64,000 nt of DNA, taken from the NCBI GenBank assembly GCA_028554795.2, contig CM068839.1:12427220-12491219 (forward strand), given 5' to 3'. The notes below the pieces were generated by a model, which was not told the origin of the DNA, did not search any database, and worked only from the letters and a program-made list of their open reading frames with translations. Made by a program: the position numbers and the translations under genes. Shown in pieces: positions 14,801-24,149 of the stretch (positions are counted from its first letter, which is position 1; each line of letters starts with the position of its first letter). This stretch comes from Sinohyriopsis cumingii. Lineage: Eukaryota > Mollusca > Bivalvia > Unionida > Unionidae.

Positions 14801-15036
14801 TACCAAAACTGTAGTGAGATATTGTAAAAGAAGTTTAAAGCAACTTAGCAGTCTTTCGTGTTGATTTCATCTCTGGCACCAAACTACACAAGCTGATTTT
14901 TTTTAAAATTTACTTTTAGATTTCATTTTTGATTCACAAAAATTTACATTTGTGCGAAGCTCTTAGGTTAGTAATTGTGTGGTTTTTTTCTTCTCTTTTC
15001 AGTGCTCAGAAGAAAAATAAGAAAGGAATATTCTAA
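2798..15036 (+). CDS. SEPTIN7: Septin, SEPTIN7 group, 3' part of gene (six exons, last 190 residues)
   Basis: Septins are GTP-binding proteins that assemble into hetero-oligomeric rods and filaments at the cell cortex and division site; SEPTIN7-group subunits are core members of these rods. Joining 2798-2894, 3833-3884, 6052-6168, 7589-7724, 12507-12643 and 15003-15036 gives 573 nt, 190 codons plus TAA, with every phase consistent and every intron GT-AG. The protein starts at [11 protein letters not shown], carries the septin signature GRQYPWG, then [20 protein letters not shown], which is essentially diagnostic of the SEPTIN7 group. A coiled coil of about 90 residues follows, and it ends in KKNKKGIF, resembling the lysine-rich end of vertebrate SEPTIN7. 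The P-loop and other GTP-binding motifs must be in exons left of the window. What is seen is strong; the orthology is from remembered family sequence, and a lineage-specific duplicate cannot be excluded. Confidence 0.95.
2985..3043 (+). repeat. About 30-bp tandem duplication in septin intron
   Basis: Two adjacent copies of a unit reading GCTCCTTGGTTTTCTTAAA followed by a TTTAATAT stretch. It lies just after the first septin exon in the window. Confidence 0.8.
3160..3235 (-). mobile_element. Fragment of SINE family A (3' end)
   Basis: A GTGTGTGTG tract is followed by TTGGATTTTTAACATAGC and CAATATTTCAGTCATATC. Read on the - strand this is the 3' tail of the tRNA-derived SINE that is complete at 39221-39546 and 50081-50360. 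The head and middle are missing. Confidence 0.7.
3833..3884 (+). CDS. SEPTIN7: Septin exon: [18 protein letters not shown] segment
   Basis: A 52-nt exon between acceptor TTTTTCAG and donor GTAAGC. One base from the previous exon completes its first codon and its last two bases (AG) combine with the next exon to give arginine. It encodes the septin motif E-x-x-D-F-x-x-L-R-N-M-L-I-R. It is too short to be seen as an open frame, but phase, splice sites and motif all agree. Confidence 0.94.
4344..4807 (+). repeat. Minisatellite in septin intron (about 30- and 46-bp units, 11 copies)
   Basis: Eleven copies of a core CATATACTAGGAAAAGGGG, with or without an added segment ending CAGCCATTCATTAAATGT, so 30-bp and about 46-bp units alternate before a uniform run. 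An open frame on the - strand across it is only read-through of the repeat. Confidence 0.93.
5506..5722 (+). repeat. Degenerate tandem repeat (CCATGTCCATAT / CATCTTGTCACAT)
   Basis: About six imperfect units alternate CCCATGTCCATAT-like and CCCATCTTGTCACAT-like words. An open frame of 112 codons over it has low complexity (repeated H, S, V, M) and is not a gene. Confidence 0.75.
6052..6168 (+). CDS. SEPTIN7: Septin exon: [19 protein letters not shown] segment
   Basis: The acceptor is TTTTCTTTTCAG and the donor is GTAAGA. It encodes the highly conserved helix [18 protein letters not shown], then a variable linker ([19 protein letters not shown]). In this family the linker joins the GTPase domain to the coiled coil and is often the site of alternative exons, so variant splicing is possible here. 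Confidence 0.95.
6820..6963 (+). repeat. Three-copy repeat, unit about 48 bp
   Basis: Three units contain GAATTTTCCACCAAAGTGCT and TTTCCAGTAATCGAGT, diverging slightly. It lies in the septin intron between 6168 and 7589. Confidence 0.85.
7589..7724 (+). CDS. SEPTIN7: Septin exon: first half of C-terminal coiled coil
   Basis: The acceptor is TGTTGCAG and the donor is GTAGGT. It opens with [20 protein letters not shown] and continues through [23 protein letters not shown], a lysine/glutamate-rich heptad region typical of the septin C-terminal extension. The exon ends on a complete codon, so it joins the next exon in phase 0. Confidence 0.95.
8292..9655 (+). repeat. Large minisatellite in septin intron, about 27 copies of 45-53 bp
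   Basis: Roughly 27 copies of a unit with GATGTTGATAATTAGAAGG, AGACTAGCTACTGATTGAC and a variable pyrimidine-rich link (TTTATCTGTCTCACT or the shorter TTTATCTCTGTCAT). Long and short variants are mixed, which points to repeated unequal exchange. It occupies much of the intron between 7724 and 12507. Confidence 0.95.
9690..9802 (+). repeat. Degenerate GTGGTGACAGTGGCA repeat, first block
   Basis: Two to three imperfect units of about 45 bp read GGTGGTGACAGTGGCA then GGTATCACTGGTCTGG. The same repeat resumes near 10635, so the 830 bp between may be an insertion, although I could not define its ends. Confidence 0.75.
9803..10634. other. AT-rich spacer splitting the GTGGTGACAGTGG repeat
   Basis: No coding exon, SINE head or clear terminal repeat was found here. 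It separates two blocks of the same degenerate repeat, so it is either an unidentified insertion or a decayed spacer. Confidence 0.4.
10635..11100 (+). repeat. Degenerate GTGGTGACAGTGGCA repeat, second block
   Basis: About ten imperfect 40-48 bp units alternate GTAGTGACAGACATCACC-like and TTCTGGTGGTTGTGTTGGCA-like words. Overlapping open frames on both strands are rich in V, I, T and are repeat artefacts. Confidence 0.8.
11160..11440 (+). repeat. Tandem array, about 60-bp unit, related to a septin splice-acceptor region
   Basis: Four or more nearly identical units read GTTACAAAGTTATGGAACTT, then CAGTTTATTCAACAGAAATA and TTTGTTCC. Each unit contains a version of the sequence that forms the 3' splice site of the septin exon at 12507. 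Three overlapping open frames here are artefacts. Confidence 0.9.
12000..12506 (+). repeat. Degenerate array ending exactly at a septin splice acceptor
   Basis: The same repeat family as 11160-11440 continues with units containing TTCAACTGAAATATTTG and TTCCAGTTACAAA. The last units are 45, 45 and 50 bp apart, with AG at 12365-12366, 12410-12411 and 12455-12456 before the genuine acceptor AG at 12505-12506. The true exon junction is therefore a member of the array. Confidence 0.88.
12507..12643 (+). CDS. SEPTIN7: Septin exon: second half of coiled coil
   Basis: It starts [20 protein letters not shown] and ends near [10 protein letters not shown], leaving two bases for the next exon (donor GTGAGT). 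Its acceptor, TTTGTTCCAG, is unusual because it is the last member of a tandem array carrying several near-identical acceptor copies just upstream (12361-12506). Septins with this extension pair through the coiled coil. Confidence 0.94.
12749..13431 (+). repeat. Minisatellite, about 62-bp unit, 11 copies
   Basis: Eleven copies of a unit containing ATACCCTCATCCTCTGTAT, TTGATATAAATGGTACAG and GGGAATGTAATTAGATA, with few differences (GTCTGGG/GTATGGG, ATACGAT/ATATGAT). It starts about 100 bp after the donor of the coiled-coil exon. Confidence 0.95.
14407..14790 (+). repeat. Four-copy repeat, unit about 110 bp
   Basis: Units contain TTTTCAAAAATGAGATATTG, GGATTCTTGTAGTAAATTTT and ATAGCCAAGGATAA, with increasing similarity towards the 3' side. 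It lies in the last septin intron. Confidence 0.85.
15003..15036 (+). CDS. SEPTIN7: Septin terminal coding exon (stop TAA)
   Basis: After the acceptor CTTCTCTTTTCAG only eleven residues remain, [11 protein letters not shown], then TAA. The lysine-rich K-N-K-K-G-x-F ending resembles the vertebrate SEPTIN7 C-terminus, which supports both the family call and the choice of this acceptor. Confidence 0.93.
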
Positions 15037-17380
15037 AGTAGACCCTAATCGTGTGAATTTCAAAGCATGTGTGGACTTAGTACAAAACATCAGTTTTTCA
15101 ACATGATGTGTCTAGATGCAACAACATTATTCATGCTCCTTGATATTACACGTGGACCAAGAGACGGTTTCTCAAGGATAGTTATCAATTCAATTGAAAT
15201 TCACTTAATTTTATAATTCTGACATTATTTTTTTAATTGTTAGTTTCCGATAATTATGTGAGCTATATTGATGTTTCTTGTGTCATGAAATCACCTTCAT
15301 CCATGTTTTTAGTGTTATTTTAGTGCAATACAGCATTTATAGTTGAAGGATCACTTACATTTTATTTTTATTTAGATAAGTCATGAATATGTGCATTTCA
15401 TAAATTTATATGCAAGTCATTGAAGAAATTATAATGTTGTTGATGACGTCTGAAACAAAAAGTAAACCTGAATTTAAAAAAAACTATAGCCAATTGTTTC
15501 CTTGAAAAATATTGGAGTGCTAGTTAGAAATGCAATAATTTTAAAATCGTAGATTTTCTATTTTCCCCCGAGTCGATATTGTATAAAAACCTGAAAGGGA
15601 CTCCTTCATAAATATTTTCTGATAGTATTCAAAAATGAACCTTATTACTGGGCACATTTCTAGCCGAGTTGTAGGAGAAATTAGGTTTAACTCTGCAAAT
15701 GAGGACAAAGCCCCAAGTCATTCTTTTGTAAATTATAACCATAAACATTGGCAGGTATTTTAATACTGTTTGGGCTTTAACATGGCTGGTTTGCATAACC
15801 TGAACTCAAGAACCCAGTTGATCCTTGACATATTGATTGGAATAAATCTACATGGCTAAAACAGATGTAAAAAATAGATTGTTCTTGAGGTTAACATGGA
15901 TATCTGTATAAACTTAATCTGCATAACAATGAATTAAATAAGGTTGTGTCGAATTTTAAAAAAAAAATTGCATGCATTGCCAGGATGAGTTTGTATCATT
16001 AACAGGGTATTTATAGTAACTTGAAATAATCATTCCTAGTCCAGGATGATTTGCCATTCTCATTTTGAGGAGAATCTCATAAAATGATGCTAATTAGCTC
16101 AGCAAAATCTTAAATCAGCTCTGTTCAAGCAGAAATTTTGTTTGTTTTTTTATTATACTTAAATAGGCTTTTTGTTATTGTCAGCCAGTTGTTAGGAGAG
16201 GTATCCTAAAATGGTTATTTAAAAGAGATCAATTGAATTTTAGTATTATATGTGAAGGAGTCTCTTGAAAAAATGGTATATTGGTCATTCAAATAAAAGG
16301 CAATTTTTTTACTTGTGCCTAAGGTACAATAAAAGTCAGCATTATTAAAAAGAGAAGAAAAAAATGCATAATTTAACTTTGATGGTTGACAGTATCTGAG
16401 TCATCTGGTTATAATTGCTCATGTTGTAAGCACTTAGAAGGGATTTGGTGTATTTCTTCCTTATGTATATAGTGTGTGTATTGATTGCCTTAGCATAAAC
16501 AGTACAATATGACTTGTATTTCAAGCCCATTTGTTTCTGTTTTCATTGACAAGTACAATAAAATTATGGTACCATTATATAAGTCAAGTTCATTCAGGAG
16601 GACAAGTATAAGAAATCTTTGGACAGAAAGTTTCTGTAATAGCATAAAGAGAGTTTTCATATTTTTCACATGACAAGTTTGATCATTGACAATTCACATG
16701 CTGTAGGAGGACCATCAGTTTGAAAATCTGACGTACAGTAGCAGTATAATTAAAGTGGAAAGATTTATCTGTATTAGCAGGAAAGATCTGCTTAAAACTA
16801 CGACACTCTTACAAAACCAGCATCCATTGGAACTATTAATATACTAGCTGATTTTGAGATTGTTTAATGTAGAATTCTACGAATCATAGGATTACGAGGC
16901 AAGAATTCTGGTCCAAGTGTTTTGAAGTCTTACCTGAATGCTCTGGCAAACATTTGTACAGAGTTGACCTTGTATAATTGTTGTTCTTCTATACTCGCTT
17001 AGTACATAAATTATACATATGAAAATGATTTCACAAATACATACAAAAGTTTACATACAAACCTTCCCTCTATTGTGGCTGATATTATACAAAAGCCTAT
17101 GTTAAAACAGGTAAGCTGTAGTAAAGTAGCATGTGTAGTTTCAATCTTTTATTATATCTGATATCATATAAATGCCCTTGTTGAACCAGGTAAAATGTAC
17201 TATACAAGCATATGCAGTTCTAATTCTTAATTATGGCTGGTACCATAGACATTCCCATGTTAAACTTGGTCAACTGCACTAACTTAGTCACTCCACTATT
17301 TGTTTATGGTTGATATTTTATGCAACTGAAACTGGCCTGATCGTCGCATCAATAAACTTTATAACAATAGTGTGCTTGAA
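15037..17380 (+). other. Septin 3' untranslated region (extent uncertain)
   Basis: AT-rich sequence follows the stop codon without any further conserved coding segment. AATAAA hexamers occur at 15841, 16292, 16557 and 17351; the last is followed by a GT-rich stretch (GTGTGCTTGAAACTTTG). I cannot tell which is used. Confidence 0.5.
17351..17356 (+). terminator. Candidate septin polyadenylation signal
   Basis: AATAAA is followed within 20-40 bases by a GT-rich segment, the layout expected of a cleavage site. Other AATAAA hexamers nearer the stop codon compete, so this is only one candidate. Confidence 0.25.
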
Positions 17381-17744
17381 ACTTTGTTGAAGTAAGAGAC
17401 TTTTTGGGAATGGAATATAATTTTGTATGGATTTACAGTAATTTTGCTATCCTATTATTTAGTCACAAGTGTATGAGTACTAAGCAAGCATCATCTTGAT
17501 TTAAAAATGATACGATAAGAATCACTCAACCAAGATGTGGGAAACTACTTGCCTAAAATTTGGTAAAGCTGTATTCATTACCCCATACAGTTGGGCTTCC
17601 ATTTGAAATCATGCAACTTGATAACCAATTTATTTAAACTCCATTTACTTTTTCACTAAGATGCTTTATATACTCATAAGTCAAGTCTAACTCGGATCTG
17701 TTGCATGTGCTGGGCAGTTTGCTTCAAAGTAATCGGAAGAACAA

Positions 17745-18185
17745 ACAACTTAGACCCATATCTGCAGGCGTATTATGTGATGGCATACCAGGGTCTATGT
17801 GGTTTGCAGTTGGATTTGACTTGTAAGCAAGTACATATGGTACTGGTACTTTCCATGTCTTCCCAATACTGTGTCTGCTGTTATGTATGTCCTGATTGTA
17901 AGCTTTCATTACCCATGCCTTGGCAAGTAGGGAACACTCATTCAATTAATTTATTTGTTCTGTCATTTTCAGAACCATATATGCTTGCATATAAGTCTAG
18001 TCTAATTGCAAACAACATAGACCCTGGTTCATTATGCATCAGCATGTGAGCATCTGTGTTTGTTCTACTAATTATATCAACAAACTGAACAGACCCACAT
18101 CTGCTTGTGTATTATGTAGGAACAGGTCTGGTTCTGTTCAGTTTGCAGTTGGATTTGTAAGAATATATATATGGTATCTTCTATA
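17745..18185. repeat. Foldback repeat copies (TAGACCC ... GGGTCTATG)
   Basis: At least three related segments carry TTAGACCCATATCTGC or ACATAGACCCTGGT with the inverted CAGGGTCTATGTGGTTTGC, followed by TTTGACTTGTAAGCAAGTA and ATATGGTAC. Related pieces occur near 13540, 45530-45690 and 46905-46985. The self-complementary layout suggests a small non-autonomous foldback element. Open frames over it on both strands are not genes. Confidence 0.6.
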
Positions 18186-19497
18186 TTCTCTAATGTTTTA
18201 CCACTAGTAGAGTGTGAGCCTGCTATAACAAGATGGTTGGAGTCTATAGAAACTGTGTTATGTACCGAACCATGTTATAAACAACCAAGTCAGTTAGCTG
18301 CAGAAAGTGATGCATGTACCAAATTAATGCAAAAATATGTGCTTCATTGGTACTGTTACCATCTTAATTCACAGCATATTAAATGAGAAATACATATTTA
18401 GTGAGAACAGAGTACATACACGTGTATATGGTTTATATACATGTTTAACGTATAGCTTGAATAGAGTATCAACATTGTGTACTTGCCTGGTAATCTCATC
18501 ACGTGCAGTAAATCCACAATACATTTAATTCCAGTGAAAATATGTACACAGATTTAAAATATTCAACAGTTTTGTCACAGGTCATTATGTGTCTGAATTC
18601 AGTGGAAATAAATAGCAACATTATTTAATAAAAGATGAAGTACATTTACGGATTGGAACATCCCAGGGTTGATAAACGGTGTCGGTTTAATTTCATACTG
18701 CTAAAATTTTCTCATTTGCAAATCATAATACTTTATTGGTTTGATATTTTAACTCTATGATGTTTAGTTGCTTTCTGTTACTGTCATGTTTGCTCTTGGC
18801 AAAGTCAATCTTGTACCTCACATGAAGAATTTTAACATGGCTAGTTGTGATTGATTAACACTGGACTTAATCCTGCCCAGGACTTCAGTTTTTTAACAGT
18901 AAATGGATTGTTTCCATTGTAAATGTCCACTAATTAACACTATTACATTTATTCCTTTAAACAACTACAGCAAGAATAATTGTTGATTAACAGTCTAATC
19001 ATTTTTATAGGGAATGAATGATATTCACTGATCGACAGACTGCATGTAATAACTCCACCAAACCATGCACGCATGTTAGTGGCTTTCATTTTTAATGTTT
19101 TATAAATCTTTTCCCCATAATTTGAACAAGTTTTAGCTCTGCAAATGACTTTGATGATTAGCAGTATACTTAAGTTAATTGATTTTATAAATTCAGATGA
19201 GAATCTTTTATCAACCACCACCTTGTTTGGTTCTTGGTTGTGTATGCAGTTTGAAGAACAAACATGTTAGCTATTGTTTGAGCAACATTGTATACAGAAT
19301 GCATTGAAGGCAAACACAAAGAAGACCTAATGGCTTTATTGTTCATGGATTAGTAATAATCAACTCAAACACTTATGAGCTGACATCTTTCAACAATAAA
19401 CTAAGATCAAAGTTCTCAATAGGCTATTGGGTCAAATACTAGTATTTCCTATGTTTAATTTGGCACAAAACGTAAAGAAATTGTTGAAATTTTAAAC

Positions 19498-19810
19498 TTT
19501 CAGGAGCCACGCTACGATCATTTTATATTTGAATTCTGATATGATCTCTTCCCCAAAATGTTAATAAACCTTTTACAGGTTATTTTTCATACATTTAAAA
19601 AAAACTTTTTTCATGTACAAGAAAAATACATGTATGTAAAATTTCAGGAGCCAAAATACCATTGTCTTATATTCAAATTCATACGCATTCCTTCCCCAAA
19701 ATGATAATAAAGTTTTAACATGTTATTTTTCCTAAGTTTTAAGAATAAAAAATATATTTCGTTTGCAAGAAAAATACATGTATATAAAATGTTGGGAACC
19801 ACGCCATGAT
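19498..19810 (+). repeat. Tandem repeat, unit about 147 bp, two to three copies
   Basis: Units share AGGAGCCACGCTACGATCA-like starts, TCCCCAAAATGTTAATAAA, GGTTATTTTTC and AAGAAAAATACATGTAT. The third copy is partial. It lies between the two genes. Confidence 0.8.
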
Positions 19811-20282
19811 CGTGTTACATCTGAATTCATGTTATGATAGAGCAGGGTCACACTGTATTTTTCAGCCATTATCTCTGGTCATTTTTGGCATGTGTACCAA
19901 CTTCATAATCACTTGAACATGTACATTGATAGGCTTTTAAAAAGAAAGCATTAGTTATAAAGCAGTGTTCTATACCAGTCTTAGAGCGCCCTAATTAGTC
20001 TCCATCATGTATTATATTAGGATTGTTGTTGATAGTGACAATGGGAGTAACATAGCACATGACAGTGAAGACCTAGGAGATTTTGATGTCCATTTGGCTT
20101 TATCAATTCAGTTATTGCACTTGTCAGCAGTATGTTGTGAAGAGTCAAGAATTAAAAGGAGGGCAAGAGCTGTGTAAAATCAGATTTATAATTTTTTTAA
20201 TGCTCATAATCCATCTCAGTAGAACAGGCCAGATGGACCCTTTTGCATCTTATAAGAGGTAACTAAAGATTTATGAAGGAGC

Positions 20283-20460
20283 AGTTGGAAGTTGGCATGC
20301 TTGACTTGTGACTGAAAGGATGTGGGTTCAAATCCTACCATCAGATCAGCCTGGGTCAACTATTGTAGTGTGTCATTGGCAAGGTGCTTTATTCCAATTA
20401 CCTTGGCAGTAAGTACACCATTTGTGTTTCTGTGCCAAAAAACACCAAACATATCAGACA
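20283..20460 (+). mobile_element. tRNA-derived SINE, family C
   Basis: A pol III-like head with a B box (GTGGGTTCAAATCCTACC) is followed by GTCATTGGCAAGGTGCTTTA and a tail with TTTGTGTTTCTGTGCCAAAA. A second copy on the - strand begins near 47224 and matches through GGCACAGAAACACAAAT. An open frame of 122 codons starting inside it is not a gene. Confidence 0.7.
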
Positions 20461-20751
20461 GAAAATAAGCTACATGAATGCTTTGGTTTGTCTTGGGGAA
20501 TTAATTGACAGATCATTTGGTGCTGTTAAGAACTGTCACAAAAAGTTAAGAAACTTGCCTAGTTATATGTTTTGTGTGTTCTTCTATGCATTCATTGCCT
20601 TTTTTTTTTTACTTTTGACTGACCAACACTTTGTTTCAGAATGTAAAGACCCAGACCCCTCCCCAAATAAAAAGATCCAAATATTCTTGTTATATACATT
20701 CAGACTTGAACAAGGTGTTCTTAAATATTTGGGGGGTCCCGAGTGGTCTTA

Positions 20752-20977
20752 AATATTTGGTGGGTCCCGAGTGGTCTAAAGCGCTCTCTGTTACAGATCA
20801 CTGCCATCTCACCTCTGCGTGTGTTTGAGTCTAGGATTCAGCCAATATGGGTATGTGAGAAAGCTTGCCAGTAGCTTCTCGTGGGTCAGTGGTTCTTCCT
20901 ACACCAATAATACTGGCTGCTATGCATAGCCTATCGTGTGCTGAAAAAATGGCGTTAAACCCCACAAAAACAACTTA
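20752..20977 (+). mobile_element. tRNA-derived SINE, family B
   Basis: The head CCCGAGTGGTCTAAAGCGC looks like a tRNA A box of the Leu/Ser type. The body contains GAGAAAGCTTGCCAGTAGC and GTGCTGAAAAAATGGCGTT, and the tail is AAACCCC followed by ACAAAAACAAC. The flanks CTTAAATATTTGGT and CTTAAAAGATTTGGT look like a diverged target duplication. The 27 bp just upstream repeat part of the head. Confidence 0.8.
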
Positions 20978-22894
20978 AAAGATTTGGTCTAGGAGAGATT
21001 GAGGTTATCTGTTTTTCTCATGTATTTTAATATTTGTCAGTGTCATAAGTTTTGTATTTATTTTGTCAAAAATGTAACCATTATATCATTTAACTACGAT
21101 GTATGCTGATTGTATCTTTGTGTAGGAAACATTTATCACCAAAAGTATATATTAAACCATATTTCTTTATCTGAGATACATGTCTATCATGTACCATTTA
21201 TTTATTATAAAATTTAAATTTTGCTTCATTATCAAGGTGTACTACTTCATTTAAGAAGTATTTTTGTAGACACCAGTGATGTCATCTTCAAACGTGAGCA
21301 CTTATAGATCATGCTGTATAGATACTCGTCTTTTGTATCCACATAGTTTAGGGTGGGTGGGTGGAGAAGCTACAATTTTGGGCTAATGGTTTTTTGTTTC
21401 TTTTCTTGTCACTCTCTGCACCAGGATATGAATGGTTGGATTGGATTAGAAGGGTTACTATCATTATGTAATATTACACATACCAGGTCCTTCGCTAGGT
21501 ACTGACTCTGGTATATTACACTAATAGAAATCGACATTTAACCTGAATTTTATCATTAACATCAGCAACTTCACTAAAATGTTGCACAAATTCCTCTTTT
21601 CGGAGCAATTTTACGTTAAAAAATAATTTTATGGACTGTTTGCACTTGAAAAGGTACATAAGAAGTCTGCAAATCTGATTCACCTTGTTACGGTTGTGTT
21701 AAGAAACAGCTCAGTCTTAATCACTCGTGTTTATATTGCAACAAAACTATATATTTGGATAATTATTATGCGGAATTTTATTGAAATGTATCTTGTACCT
21801 TCATTAACATTGTTTATTTTTTCAGGGTGATAAACTGTAAGTTATAATGTACATGAATCTTTCATTTCACATGCACAAATTGTCAAATCTTTGAAAATTT
21901 CAGTGGAATAATAAACCTTGGGGTTCAGTGTTAGAAAGTGGGCTGACCAGGCTAATCGCTGTTTCATTACAATATGCTGAGAAAGATAATTTGTCTTTCT
22001 CAAACTTTATGCTGACCTCCATTTCTTCTCCTTTTCTTTGTCCTCCATTTAATTCTGTATTGCTGCTCCTATTGCGTAAAATAGTTCTAAAGCAATAATT
22101 TTTGTTGTTGAGCGGATGTCTGCTCTGTTGCCAATTAAATTCTTACATCTGTCTGCAATTATGTTTTAATATAAAAGATTTCTAAAGAACTCGCACATCA
22201 AACATTTGTGAATTTGATTGTATACCCTGGGATTTAATACAAAGCTTTTGTAATCCAAAAATCTATATATATATATCTCCGTAAACTTGTTCATAATGAG
22301 TATTAGTGACAATATATGAACCTGTTATTGCTCAATCTTTTATAAGGTGCAGGAGAGTGCTGGCATGACAACTGTCAATTTCTGTATATATTTATTTTCC
22401 AGACTGGTGTCTTGTATTGTTCATTAGATGTTTACAGTAGCCTTGCAGCTTCAGAAATAAAAAGAAAATCAGTATTATTAGTTTAAAGAGTGTTTCTTCT
22501 CAATGAATCGTTTTAAATATTGATGTTTGTCACATAAGTGCGTACCCATAACAAAATCTGAAAATTTTCAACAATTTGAGATTGTCACAACAGGAAAATT
22601 TACCATACAGTATGTATTGCTGACAAAAGTGTGCTGCAGTGTTGTTTCAGTGGACTTGTTTCTGGTTGTATTGAAAACATTATCTTTGTTGTATATTATT
22701 GTTGTCTTGTATTTTTGTGCTTATTTTCATGGAAATTAATCAGCCATATGAACTATATTTTTTTCTATAGACCCACCATAAGGTTGAGTGCATTTATGTT
22801 TTGTTCCGTGTTCCCCATTTCATTTCTGAACAATAACTTGAGTTACCCAGAAGCTACAGTTGATAAACAATTTAGATGGCTGGCACTTTGGTAA
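20978..22894. other. Intergenic, nothing recognised
   Basis: AT-rich sequence with no convincing exon or repeat. Small open frames around 22527-22894 have no recognisable motif and no splice-site context that would make them exons. Confidence 0.5.
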
Positions 22895-23400
22895 GGAAGA
22901 AACCTATCAATTTCAGCATTGAGAGGTCTGACTTACTTTGAAGGAAGATAAATGGTTTGAACACAATAATGTTGGTTCTACATCACAAATCTGGACCAAA
23001 CTGTCGATGGCTTGTGCTTGCAATAAGGAAGCCTATTCAAGTCATAAGATCAAGGTCACTTACTGAAAGAGGAAAAATCACTTTCACACAGTAATGTTCT
23101 GCATTATAAAACTGGACTAAACTTGTGGATGGTTTGCAATTGGGGTAAGAAAGAAGCATTTCAAATGTGAGGTCAAAGGTCACAGACCAAATGGATTTTG
23201 CATAACTAGTTCTCAACTATATAGCTTAACCAAAGTTAGTGGAGGGTTTGTATTTAAGATATGGAAAAGGTTAGGGTCAAAAAGACTTAAAGAAAAATGG
23301 GTTTTGTGAAGTAAATTTTCTGTTAGAGTAAGTTCTTTGGCCAGACTTTATGGATAGCTTGCAATTAGGGCGATTTAAAAATATATATATTTTCAAACAT
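22895..23400 (-). repeat. Degenerate repeat of the TGACCTTGACC type, reversed
   Basis: Three to four imperfect units read ACTTGTGGATGGTTTGCAA, TTGGGGTAAGAAAGAAG and AGGTCAAAGGTCACAG. These are reverse complements of words in the block at 61495-62330, which suggests one old dispersed repeat family. Confidence 0.6.
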
Positions 23401-24149
23401 TTGAAATTGGCTACATGCAGTAGTAGTAGTAATAATAAATTTTACATGCTTTTGTCCAGTAAAAAAATAGTCCCTTCCTGTAACCTGGATTTGTATTGGT
23501 GGGTTATCTAAGGGAGTTGATCACAGGCAGTATTGCAAAAGATTACATTAGGAAACAAGTATGATACCATCCAAGGTATGGGGAACATTTTACAAAGACA
23601 AGTTTTCTATGGGCTGTCAGTATGTATATATTCAGCTATTCATTGTTGATGACATCATTGTCAGTAATAATATATTTAACATGGAAATTAAGTCTTGAAG
23701 GGTACTATACTGTACATGCATATTAGAAGATGAAGGAAATTGTTCATCTCAGGGTTCTGACTCAATGCCCCTGCCCATTCCCCCACCACCCCTGCAAAGA
23801 AACAAACAAATTTTGAGGATTAGTGGATTCAGACTGCATCATATTTGACCTTAGTCTTACAGAAACTTGTAGGTCTCTATCGCCTGTATGTTTTAGTAAG
23901 TCACAGTTAACAAAACACATGCGTAATCAAATACAGTGCCTTAATTAAACTGTTTTTTGGTTGCCATTTTCTTTTTCTTTGTATTTACTAGCTTTGTGTA
24001 AGTAATTTGTAACTGGTGTTATGACTGCCTCAGATTTGGTGTGCAGCTCAATCGGAGATTTTTATTTTCAAACATGCACCTTGACTTATTTAAGTTTCTG
24101 TTTCTGGTAAACTTATTTGTTTGGATGTACACAAAGTTTAGAGGTAAAT

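Noticed and set aside
17705..18049. 114-codon + strand open frame with an antisense partner
   Set aside because: It lies on foldback repeat copies whose self-complementarity makes both strands similar; no recognisable domain.
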